From the NCBI GenBank assembly GCA_046295175.1, contig JBKBNY010000010.1, forward strand, positions 186,001 to 250,000: a stretch of 64,000 nt of DNA, read 5' to 3'. The number at the start of each line of letters is the position of its first letter. Within the stretch, counting starts at the first letter, position 1. The position numbers and the translations under genes were made by a program. Below are positions 1-9,625 of the stretch, in pieces. Source of the stretch: JALOLV01 sp046295175. Lineage in GTDB: Bacteria > Bacteroidota > Bacteroidia > Cytophagales > Spirosomataceae. Below the pieces are notes generated by a model. It was not told the origin of the DNA. It saw only the letters and a list, made by a program, of their open reading frames with translations, and did not search any database.

Positions 1-1488
1 GCAGGTGAAAAATCGGTAACATTCAAGATAGACTTTGTAAATACTGGTACACTAACTCCAAAGAATATCCCTGTTGTAACTATGACGGGTGTTGATATTG
101 ATGGTAGTGGAATCACAAACGAAGTACGTGAATTTATCCAAACTTCAAATTATCAAAGCTACGAAACCCAAAATCCGACTTCGCTCGCTTTATCAGGAAC
201 TGCCAAAGCTAAAGGTGGGTATTTTTCATATTACGGAATCAATGATGCTATTCAAGATGCAATGATTTCATTCTTTTATCCAAATGTAAATAGTATTACC
301 GTAACGTATGGAGCAGAATGGGGTGGAGCAACTGCCGATTTTGTAGATTTTGGATTACCAAATAGCGACGAAATACGATTGAATTCATTATCATTCAAGT
401 GTTATGACTTGCCAAATATAGTTTGTGCTCCAGTAGTTGCTCCTACAGTAACCAATAATAGCCGCTGCGGCAACGGAACTGTAACTTTATCGGCTTCGGG
501 ATGCACCAGCGGTACAATTTCATGGTACTCAAGTCTGACCGGTGGGACAGCCCTCGCAACAGGTGGCACATACACCACCCCTACTCTTACAAATACTACA
601 AATTATTATGTAGAATGTCTCTTGGTAGGTTGCACAAGTAGCCCACGTACAATGGTAACTGCGACAATCAATACAATCCCAACAGCATCAGCAACTGGCG
701 GTACATTCTGTGAGAGTGTAACTATTAATTTAACCGCATCGGGTGGTAGCACTTATTCGTGGATAGGGCCAAACGGATATACAGCAATAGGAGCTTCAAT
801 ATCAAGAGGTCCGGCTACAGTGGCTATGGCAGGGATATATACAGTTACAGTAACCAGCACAGCCGGGTGTACTGCAACAACCACCGTCACGGTCACCATA
901 AATACCTTGCCAAACTCTCCGACAGTTGCAAATATGCAACGTTGTGCAGCCGGAACCGTAACATTAACTGCCTCAGGTTGTTCGGGCGGTACTATTTCTT
1001 GGTTTGATAGTCAAAATGGTACCGCTGCATTAAATGTTGGCACAAATTTTGTGACACCTAATTTATCAGAAAGTAGGTTTTACTTTGCTTCGTGCTCTTC
1101 CAATAATTGTATAAGTCCAACCCGTACAACAGTTCAAGTTACCATCAACAGCCTTCCGGTTGCCGAAGCAACGGGCATTAACTCAACTTGCATGAGTAAT
1201 GTAGCGGCCAATAACGGAAAACTTGTACTATCTAAGTTTTTGAGTACCGACCAGTATTCATACAATTTAGGTTCGACTTATAACTCAAGTACTGCCACTG
1301 CATTGGTTACTATACCTGCAAATGGCGAAATTTTGACTGGAATTACCAATCCAGCTACCTCCCAGACCTACAATATTAGAATAGTGAATACTGCAGGCTG
1401 TCTCATTGACCGTAATGTAACAATCAGTAGAGCTTGCAATAACTGTCCACCCGACTATTGTGAAAAACCGACCGTAACCAAACAGTAA
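1..1488 (+). CDS. Secreted Ig-like repeat protein, 5' end outside window
   Basis: The frame is open from base 1, so the gene starts outside the window; 495 residues are visible. After about 140 residues of a domain I do not recognise come three Ig-like modules of 80-85 residues, each with a Cys near its start, a SWY/SWF/YSW aromatic core and a late Gly-Cys, joined by TVTIN-type linkers. The last about 110 residues form a module that recurs at the N-terminus of the next proteins (NNGKLVLSKF, then YNIRIVNTAGC). The protein ends in CPPDYCEKPTVTKQ, matching the tails of the next two proteins. No T9SS domain is visible. The next gene follows after 35 bp, so co-transcription is likely. An adhesin or surface-layer role is inference. 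Confidence 0.85.
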   Translation, partial: AGEKSVTFKIDFVNTGTLTPKNIPVVTMTGVDIDGSGITNEVREFIQTSNYQSYETQNPTSLALSGTAKAKGGYFSYYGINDAIQDAMISFFYPNVNSITVTYGAEWGGATADFVDFGLPNSDEIRLNSLSFKCYDLPNIVCAPVVAPTVTNNSRCGNGTVTLSASGCTSGTISWYSSLTGGTALATGGTYTTPTLTNTTNYYVECLLVGCTSSPRTMVTATINTIPTASATGGTFCESVTINLTASGGSTYSWIGPNGYTAIGASISRGPATVAMAGIYTVTVTSTAGCTATTTVTVTINTLPNSPTVANMQRCAAGTVTLTASGCSGGTISWFDSQNGTAALNVGTNFVTPNLSESRFYFASCSSNNCISPTRTTVQVTINSLPVAEATGINSTCMSNVAANNGKLVLSKFLSTDQYSYNLGSTYNSSTATALVTIPANGEILTGITNPATSQTYNIRIVNTAGCLIDRNVTISRACNNCPPDYCEKPTVTKQ

Positions 1489-1523
1489 ATAAATTACGAT
1501 ACCACCCTTAAAATCAGGACACT

Positions 1524-4500
1524 ATGAGTTTATTTTTACTTTTGCTTAGAGAGAAAATAAAATTTAAACATCGGAGTCAATACTTTTTGATTCCCTTTTT
1601 GTGCTTAACATTAATCTCAAACTGGTCGTTTGCTCAAACGCCTTGTACGACTCCTATTCCTTACATTCTCACACCCGAGCCAGTTACAAGTGCTTCGGCA
1701 AATGATGGTAGGATAAAATTATCGGGGGATTTGACGGGTACAAATCGAGTTTTAATATCGACTTCGGCTTTAGCAGCACCTTCATCAGCACAGTTCAACG
1801 CTGCTCCGCAATTTTCGACATTTACAAATGGGTATATTCAAACTGGAATTGCCAATAACAACCAAACCTATTATGTACGGGTTTACAATCCTGCGGGGAC
1901 TTGCTATACAGACCAGACCGTAAATTTTCAAAGAATAAATTTTATTACATCTGCATCGCTACCCGATGTGGATGTTGTCATTACACACAATGGTGGTACT
2001 TACGTAGCTAAAGGAAGTACAATTACTGCAACAATCGTTGTAAGAAACCAGGGTGCTGGAGCCGCCTCTGGGCTGGAATTGACAGTCGGAATTCCTGCGG
2101 GACTAACACCAACTGGTACACCAACCGCTACCCAAGGTACATATAATAGTACTACTAAAAAATGGACAATCGGAGGCTTAGCCGCCACAACGGGTCAGGC
2201 TACTTTGACGATGCAATTTACAGTTGATGAACGTGGTATCAGAGTTCTTACCGGTAATATCACTGCAGAAACTGAAACTGACGTTGACTCAAGTCCGACA
2301 ACTGCAAACGCTGGCGAAGACGACCAAGGTTCTACTTGTATTTCTACACCTTACGATTTTTGTGGTAATGATATTTATACAATCTCGTTACCAAGCTATA
2401 GTAATGTAAAATGGTTTAAAGACGGCGTAGAAATTACGGCTGGTAATGCTGCCAGTATGGGTGTAATCTTTACCGCTAACGGACCATTACAAATCGTTTC
2501 ATTGACAGCACAAGCAGACTTCACCTACACAATGAATGTAGCAGGAAGCTGTCCGAGTGGTGGCTGTTGCCCTTTAAGAGTAACTCCAGGCTTACCACCT
2601 GCTATTGCTGACCCAGCAAATCAGACAATCTGTTTTGGCGGAACATTCTCAACAGTTTCTGTAACAAACTCAGCTACTTTACAAGCGGGTGCGACTGTTC
2701 AATACCAATGGTATAATAACAACGGGGCAGCCAATGCAAACACAAATCTTATTTCGGGACAAACAACAAACATCCTTACTACTTTACCAACAGCAGTAGG
2801 TGTTTACAAATATAAAGTTTATGCGTGGGATAACCTCCACGAAAATTGTCGTGATAGTGCATTCGTAACATTGACGATAAATGCATTACCTACTCCAACT
2901 GCTACTGGCGGTACATTCTGCGAAGGCTCGACTGTAAACTTAGTAGCATCTGGCGGAACATCTTATTCTTGGACTGGGCCTGCCTCGTTTAGCTCTACAT
3001 TATCGAACCCAACCAGACTAAGTGCCACAACAGCAATGAGTGGGGTTTATTCTGTAACTGTTACAAATGCAAATGGTTGTAGTGCAACAGCTACTACAAG
3101 CGTAACCGTTAACCTCCGTCCGACTATCGCTATGACGAATACAACTGTCTGCGAAGGCTCAACGATTGCCATCAACCCGACAGTCGGTGGCGGTACACCT
3201 AACAGCTATTCTTGGACTGGACCAAACTCATACACATCAAGCTCGACTACAACGGCTAACATCAGCTTAGCGAGTGCAACAACGGCGATGGGTGGAGTTT
3301 ACACATTGACAGTGGGCAACACGAGTGGTTGTACGACTTCGGCTACTACAAGCGNNNNNNNNNNNNNNNNNNNNNNNNNNNNNNNNNNNNNNNNNNNNNN
3401 NNNNNNNNNNNNNNNNNNNNNNNNNNNNNNNNNNNNNNNNNNNNNNNNNNNNNNACGTAACGGTTAACCTCCGTCCGACTATCGCTATGACAAATACAAC
3501 TGTCTGCGAAGGCTCAACGATTGCCATCAACCCGACAATCGGGGGTGGCACACCTAACAGCTATTCTTGGACTGGGCCTAACTCTTATACATCAAGCTCG
3601 ACTACAACGGCTAACATCAGTCGTAACAATGCTACGACATCAATGGCTGGGGTTTATACATTAACAGTAGGTAACACCAATGGTTGTACGACTTCGGCTA
3701 CGGTGAACGTAACGGTTAACGACCGTCCGACTATCGCTATGACGAATACAACTGTCTGCGAAGGCTCAACGATTGCCATCAACCCGACAGTCGGGGGCGG
3801 CACACCTAACAGCTATTCTTGGACTGGACCTAACTCTTATACATCAAGCTCGACTACAACGGCTAACATCAGTCGTACAAATGCTACAACATTAATGGCT
3901 GGGGTTTATACATTAACAGTAGGTAACACCAATGGTTGTACGACTTCGGCTACGGTGAACGTAACGGTTAACGACCGTCCGACTATCGCTATGACAAATG
4001 TAACTGTCTGCGAAGGCTCGACGATTGCCATCAACCCGACAGTCGGGGGCGGTACACCAAACAGCTATTCTTGGACTGGGCCTAACTCTTATACATCAAG
4101 CTCGACTACAACGGCTAACATCAGTCGTAACAATGCTACGACATCAATGGCTGGGGTTTATACATTGACAGTAGGTAACACCAATGGTTGTACGACTTCG
4201 GCTACGGTGAACGTAACGGTTAACATTCGTCCGGTAGTAACAGCAACAGGTGGCACATTCTGTGAAGCTGCAACGATTAGCTTAAACTCTTCGGCAACGG
4301 GTGGTTCTGGATTCTCTTTCGCATGGAGCGGTCCAAATACATTTGCATCGACAACGCAAAATCCAACTATTGGTAATGCAACAATGGCGATGGGTGGTAT
4401 TTACACAGTAACTGTAACTAATGCGAATGGTTGTACAACTTCGGCAACAGCAAACGTAACCATCAATGCTACACCAACAACACCAAACGTAACATCGCAA

Positions 4501-5031
4501 GTGGTTTGTCAGGGTGAGGCAGTTACGCTATCTGTAACTCCAATTGCAGGTGCAACAGTAACATGGCAATTAGCAGGTAGCACAGCAACGACCTCTACTG
4601 CACCAACCCCAAGTACAGCGATTCCGGGTATGACAGTTTACTACGTAACCCAATCGTACGCTACCGGTTGTACTTCGCCAGTTGCGGTTCAGACATTGAC
4701 GGTTAATCCTAAACCAATTGCAGATGTGATTACAGTAGATGCCTTGTGTTTGGGTAATACAACAAGAAACAACGGTACAATCATATTGACTAAATACAAC
4801 GATACTGACCAGTACGCGTACGGGGCTCCGTTGGCAGCAAGTCCAACATTCGCAGCAATACCAGCAGGTGGTACAATCGTATCGAATTTGCCCAATACAA
4901 CAACAACTTACACCGTAAGAATCAGAAATGCTTACGGATGTACAATAGATAGAACAGCAACAATCAATGCCGTGAACTGCCCATGTCCTGGTGGATATTG
5001 TGAGCCTGCAACGGTTACGAAGACTCGCTAA
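1524..5031 (+). CDS. Large secreted Ig-like repeat protein, interrupted by assembly gap
   Basis: One gene read across a 100-N gap: it is open in one frame from ATG 1524 to the gap and in another from the gap to the stop at 5031, with the same repeat on both sides. Order: signal peptide ending near SFAQ (residue about 38); a module with ANDGRIKLSG and YYVRVYNPAGTC; a DUF11/CARDB-like beta domain (about 145-260); CISTPYDFC; SCPSGGCCPLRV; then Ig-like modules, including near-identical 84-residue repeats beginning RPTIAMTN. The C-terminal about 110 residues repeat the N-terminal module (NNGTIILTKYNDTDQYAY) and end CPGGYCEPATVTKTR. With one extra repeat in the gap the protein would be 1218 residues, close to the 1199 of its downstream paralogue. 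Function unknown; export is clear, adhesion is a guess. Confidence 0.85.
3114..4224 (+). repeat. 252-bp tandem repeats coding 84-residue Ig-like modules
   Basis: Units begin at about 3114, 3469, 3721 and 3973, each opening with CGTCCGACTATCGCTATGAC. Spacing is exactly 252 bp where it can be measured after the gap. Units differ by only a few bases, while the flanking Ig modules of the same protein are strongly diverged. This points to recent expansion or homogenisation, and the N gap lies within the array. Confidence 0.93.
3355..3454. other. Assembly gap (100 N)
   Basis: A run of exactly 100 N inside the 252-bp tandem repeat of the large secreted protein. The frames on either side agree only if the missing length is a multiple of 3, so 100 is a placeholder and not a measured size. 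Aligning both flanks on the repeat gives a true length of 252k minus 3 bases (249, 501 and so on). Confidence 0.97.
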
Positions 5032-5127
5032 TTGAAGATACTGAATCGTTTTTGCAAGAGTAAGGACGATTCAGTATTAATGATTGACCCAATTAAAATT
5101 TAAACAATAAAAACCCAATTTTTTGTC

Positions 5128-8100
5128 ATGGAGAATCAGTTACGAACAACCATGCGGACTTATTATCAGCCGCTTCTGACGTGGTCAGGAACGATGATTA
5201 TAAGCTTTTTACTGCTGTTTACAGGTAACGCAGTTCACGCTCAAAGAGTACCTGCCAACTGTACTACAACAAGTCCAACGCCATTTACTATTACATCAGA
5301 AGATGCAACAAGTAAAACGGCCAATAACGCCAAAATCAGGGTGTCGGGACTTGGTAGTAACCAATATCGTGTCGGATATTCGACAGGTCAGACATACACT
5401 GGTCCCAATTTTTCGGGTTCTACAAAATATGCTGATTTAACCAATGGCTATATCTCACAAGCTTTGGCAACGCCAACGAATGCAGAGAATACCGCCGACG
5501 GTGGTAGATGGTACACAATTCGTGTATATACTGCTGATACAACTTGTTTTACCGACAAGTCATTCCTATTGCCTTATGTAAACTTCTCAGAAACACCTAA
5601 GTTTCCTGATATTCAGGTAACAACGGCGGCTTCGGGTGGTGTTGCAGAAACCAATGGTTCGTTCTTTGCTCTTGGTAGTACTGCTACCGTAACCGTAGTT
5701 GTACAAAACTTGGGTGATACTACTGCCAATAATGTAAAATTAGGAATCACGATTCCTGCGGGTTTGACACTTACAGGAAATACTCCACCTGCCGGAACAA
5801 CCTATAATACAGGAAATAATGAATGGACGATTGGAACCGTCAATAAGGGCGAAACCAAAACTCTAACACTCACATTTACAGTTGGTGCAAGGGGGATTCG
5901 TTCTGTAATTGCTAATACATTGACCGAAGAAAACGCAATGATTGCGTCAATAACAGGTATTGCACCAGATAAGGATTCTCAACCTGGGAATAACGCACCC
6001 GGCGAAGACGACTACGGTGCTGTCTGTATTTCTACCCCTTACGATTTCTGCCAGGGTGATGAATACAAAATTACCGTTGCCAACACTACTGGTATTCAGT
6101 GGTATAAAGATGGTAGCTTGATTACTGGTGCTACCGCAGGTGTAGTTTTAAATCCTGACGGCACAATCACTATTAAGAGTACGGGTGTTTATTCATACAG
6201 TTATCCATCAGGAAGCTGTCCGACTGGCGGATGTTGTCCAATCAAAGTTGAATCTGGGGTTGCTCCAGACCTACAACCATTGGCAAACCAAGTTATTTGT
6301 GAACAAGGTACATTTGCACCAGTTACAGCATCAAATACAGGATATACTGGGCCAACTGCACAGCATCCAAACGGACCAGTTGTGTATCAATGGTATAATG
6401 ATAACGGAACTACAAACCCAACAACGACGGCTATCGCTGGTCAGACTGGTTTGAGCTTCACTGCGTTCCCAACAGCACCTGGTACTTACAAGTATAAATT
6501 GATTGCTTATGCTCAAGACCACGCCAACTGTAAGGATTCAACATTGATTACATTAACAATCAATCCATTGCCGGTTGCACCGACAGTTGCTAACGTAACA
6601 TATTGTGCCGACGAAGCTAATCCTTCGGCTCTGACTGCTCAAGTAACTATGTCGTCTGTCCCATCAGGAAATACACTACAATGGTACACTTCGGCAACTG
6701 GTGGTACTGCAAGCACTACTGCCCCTGTTCCTTCAACAGTTAATGCTTCAAACACTACTGCTGTAACTCTTGAGTACTGGGTAAGCCAAAAAGTAGATGG
6801 TACTGGTTGCGAAGGCCCTCGTGCTAAAATCACGGTTACTATCAATCCAAGACCACTTCCGCCAGCTGTTACAAATGTAACTTACTGTCAAGAAGAATCG
6901 CCGAACCCACTTGTAGCTACGGCTGCTTCTGGCTCGACTCTGTTCTGGTATGGTACTAACTCTACTGGTGGTACTGGTAGTACAGCAACACCTACGCCAT
7001 CAACTACAACTGCTGGCTCGGTTACTTACTACGTAACTCAGAAAATCGACGCTACTGGTTGCGAATCTAACCGTGCAGCTCTTACTGTAACTGTTAATCC
7101 TAAACCAGGTGTTCCTACTCCGAACAACATGACGTACTGTCAAGAAGATATTGCAAATCCTTTAACAGCAACAGCTGCTGCTGGTCAGACATTGCAATGG
7201 TACACTTCGGCAACTGGTGGTACTGCACAGACATCAATCACTCCTGTAACTACAACAGCTGGTACATTTACATTCTATGTATCGCAAAAGGATAATATCA
7301 CAGGTTGTGAGTCTAACCGTACACCTATCACTGTATTAGTAAATGCTAAACCAGTTGCACCGACAGTTGCTAACGTAACATATTGTGCCGACGAAGCTAA
7401 TCCTTCGGCTCTGACTGCTCAAGTAACTATGTCGTCTGTTCCATCAGGAAATACACTACAATGGTACACTTCGGCAACTGGTGGTACTGCAAGCACTACT
7501 GCCCCTGTTCCTTCGACAGTTAATGCTTCAAACACTACTGCTGTAACTCTTGAGTACTGGGTAAGCCAAAAAGTAGATGGTACGGGTTGCGAAGGCCCTC
7601 GTGCTAAAATCACAGTTACTATCAATCCAAGACCACTTCCGCCAGCTGTTACAAATGTAACTTACTGTCAAGAAGAATCGCCGAACCCACTTGTAGCTAC
7701 GGCTGCTTCTGGCTCGACTCTGTTCTGGTATGGTACTAACTCTACTGGTGGTACTGGTAGTACAGCAACACCTACGCCATCAACTACAACTGCTGGCTCG
7801 GTTACTTACTACGTAACTCAGAAAATCGACGCTACTGGTTGCGAATCTAACCGTGCAGCTCTTACTGTAACTGTTAATCCTAAACCAACAGCTCCAACAG
7901 TAACCAATTCAACATATTGCGAAGGTCAAACACCAAATGTTCTAACAGCAAATGCAACTGCTGCTGCTGGTCAGACATTGGTATGGTATGGTAGCAACTC
8001 TACTGGTGGTACTGCAAGTGCAACACCTCCGCCGGTTTCTACTTCTACACAAGGAACATACAAGTTCTACGTATCTCAGAAGGATAACATCACAGGTTGT

Positions 8101-8727
8101 GAGTCTAACCGTTCTGAAATCGTAATCTTGGTGAATCCAACTCCTGCACCGCCAACAGTTACTGATGTAACTTACTGTCAGGATGCATCTCCAGTAGCAT
8201 TGACAGCAACAGCAGCAGGTAGCAACACTATCTTGTGGTACACTAATGGCACACCATCGACAGTCGCTCCGGTACCATCGACAGCTACTCCAGGTGCTAC
8301 ATTATACTATGTAACTCAGAAAGTAGGTGCAACAGGTTGCGAATCTGGCATGGCTGTAATCACTGTAAATGTTAATCCTAAACCAGTTGCAGAGGTTATC
8401 GCAGTTAACTCACTTTGTATTGGTTCTGTAACTCAAAACAACGGTAAGTTAATCTTGACAAGATACCGTAACTCAGACCAAGTTTCTTGGAACTCTGGTA
8501 CGCCTTACAACTCAGGCTCGGCAACAGCATTTGCAGTAGTACCTGCTAACTCAAACGGTACATTTGCAACAGGCTTAGCCAACCCAACAACCGCAAGCCA
8601 AGATTATACAGTACGTATCAAAAACTCATTTAACTGTACAATCGACCGCACTGCAACTCTTACTAAAGTTGATTGTGGTTGCCCTGGTGGTTATTGCGAA
8701 CCTGCAACAGTTACTAAGGTTAAATAA
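5128..8727 (+). CDS. Large secreted Ig-like repeat protein (1199 residues)
   Basis: Paralogue of the upstream gene, which ends 96 bp before. Signal peptide about 1-39 (hydrophobic SGTMIISFLLLF, then HAQ); ATG 5128 is used, but the internal ATG at 5152 would also serve. Next come a module with NNAKIRVSG and WYTIRVYTADTTC, a DUF11/CARDB-like beta domain (about 160-290), CISTPYDFC, SCPTGGCCPIKV, and eight Ig-like modules of 80-90 residues, most with the pattern TYCxxE...LxWY...YVSQK...GCES. Modules 2-3 are repeated almost exactly as modules 5-6. The last about 110 residues resemble the N-terminal module again and end CPGGYCEPATVTKVK. There is no T9SS C-terminal domain of known type. Extracellular; a role in surface attachment is inference. 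Confidence 0.9.
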   Translation: MENQLRTTMRTYYQPLLTWSGTMIISFLLLFTGNAVHAQRVPANCTTTSPTPFTITSEDATSKTANNAKIRVSGLGSNQYRVGYSTGQTYTGPNFSGSTKYADLTNGYISQALATPTNAENTADGGRWYTIRVYTADTTCFTDKSFLLPYVNFSETPKFPDIQVTTAASGGVAETNGSFFALGSTATVTVVVQNLGDTTANNVKLGITIPAGLTLTGNTPPAGTTYNTGNNEWTIGTVNKGETKTLTLTFTVGARGIRSVIANTLTEENAMIASITGIAPDKDSQPGNNAPGEDDYGAVCISTPYDFCQGDEYKITVANTTGIQWYKDGSLITGATAGVVLNPDGTITIKSTGVYSYSYPSGSCPTGGCCPIKVESGVAPDLQPLANQVICEQGTFAPVTASNTGYTGPTAQHPNGPVVYQWYNDNGTTNPTTTAIAGQTGLSFTAFPTAPGTYKYKLIAYAQDHANCKDSTLITLTINPLPVAPTVANVTYCADEANPSALTAQVTMSSVPSGNTLQWYTSATGGTASTTAPVPSTVNASNTTAVTLEYWVSQKVDGTGCEGPRAKITVTINPRPLPPAVTNVTYCQEESPNPLVATAASGSTLFWYGTNSTGGTGSTATPTPSTTTAGSVTYYVTQKIDATGCESNRAALTVTVNPKPGVPTPNNMTYCQEDIANPLTATAAAGQTLQWYTSATGGTAQTSITPVTTTAGTFTFYVSQKDNITGCESNRTPITVLVNAKPVAPTVANVTYCADEANPSALTAQVTMSSVPSGNTLQWYTSATGGTASTTAPVPSTVNASNTTAVTLEYWVSQKVDGTGCEGPRAKITVTINPRPLPPAVTNVTYCQEESPNPLVATAASGSTLFWYGTNSTGGTGSTATPTPSTTTAGSVTYYVTQKIDATGCESNRAALTVTVNPKPTAPTVTNSTYCEGQTPNVLTANATAAAGQTLVWYGSNSTGGTASATPPPVSTSTQGTYKFYVSQKDNITGCESNRSEIVILVNPTPAPPTVTDVTYCQDASPVALTATAAGSNTILWYTNGTPSTVAPVPSTATPGATLYYVTQKVGATGCESGMAVITVNVNPKPVAEVIAVNSLCIGSVTQNNGKLILTRYRNSDQVSWNSGTPYNSGSATAFAVVPANSNGTFATGLANPTTASQDYTVRIKNSFNCTIDRTATLTKVDCGCPGGYCEPATVTKVK
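6571..7887 (+). repeat. Internal duplication, about 535 bp at 780-bp offset
   Basis: Bases 6574-7107 recur at 7354-7887 with four differences (at 6660, 6735, 6804 and 6834 in the first copy), none of which changes the protein. Each copy encodes two Ig-like modules, and a third distinct module lies between the copies. This indicates a recent duplication of a 260-residue, three-module block or gene conversion between its copies. Confidence 0.93.
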
Positions 8728-9625
8728 TAATCTTTTCTCAATCTCTCTCCAAACGGGGAGAGATTGTTGAACAGACAATAAAATCAACAAAAGTCAAGAT
8801 ATTGGATTATTTACTGATGCATCTGAATCAATAATTAAAATCCAATATCTTAACTTTTAATCATTACACATAAGTCTTATTAAAGTAATAGTACAGAATT
8901 ATTCAAATATTCCGAATTTTAGTTTAGAGTATTGATTATCAGTATTTTAGACCAGACAATAGCCATTAGATTGATTCAAAACATTTTACACTATCATTTA
9001 TTCTGATTAACGATTAACAATTTTCAATTAACCATTTATATCTAAACCGCTAAATCAATCCTAAAACTTTGTAAATTCCTGATACTAAACCATTCAATAA
9101 AAAAAAATGCTATTAAACGGAGACATTTAAAAATAATTTGTAACTTTGTGGCATAGTTCACGTCTAAAGTATAAATGTCCCCCCATAAAAGTTTAGCGTA
9201 TTGTAAATTGATACCATACCTAAACAATCATTAAATACTTATCAAGGCTTGTAATGAGTGAAAAACAAGTTTTGAAAGCTATTTTGATAAACCTACTATC
9301 GAATCCCAAAGGCTTAGTTGCCAATTGGTATTCAGAGGTATTTTTATCGACATGAAGTCCCCCATAAATTGAAGTAATGTTTTGTTTTTGTGCCTAAGGG
9401 CATCGATTGTTTGTAAACAAAGCAAACCCGACTTGACGACGGTTGATTATTGAGAATGAATTTATAATGTTGCTATTTGAGCCGAAAATCTCTTCCAGAC
9501 CCATCATTATCTATTGACTTCCCCATAATCGCCAATCGAATCTAATATACTATTTACAAGACCATTACCCGAAAGTCGAGTTAGCTATTTGAGTGAAAAA
9601 ATTTAGCTATTGAGTTGAAAAAACG
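8728..9625. other. Long intergenic region with inverted repeat and CCCCATAA motifs
   Basis: About 900 bp with no convincing gene. After the terminator there is a 20-bp inverted repeat with one mismatch (8789-8808 and 8839-8858, 30-base loop). The word CCCCATAA occurs three times (about 9181, 9360 and 9521), twice preceded by GTCC. TAACTTTG at 9141-9148 fits the Bacteroidota -7 box TAnnTTTG but has no clear -33 partner. The AT-rich rest shows nothing I can name. It is probably the control region of the gene starting at 9626. Confidence 0.6.
8739..8766 (+). terminator. Hairpin terminator after the Ig-repeat gene
   Basis: The arms CAATCTCTC and GAGAGATTG pair around a short loop, 12 bp after the stop codon. 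No long T-run follows, so termination strength is uncertain. Confidence 0.6.

Noticed and set aside
3114..4224. Regular repeats considered as a CRISPR array
   Set aside because: Units are 252 bp, in frame and coding; no short repeat-spacer structure.
9042..9227. 61-codon minus-strand frame in the long intergenic region
   Set aside because: AT-rich, no homology recognised, overlaps a possible promoter box and repeated words; not a believable gene.
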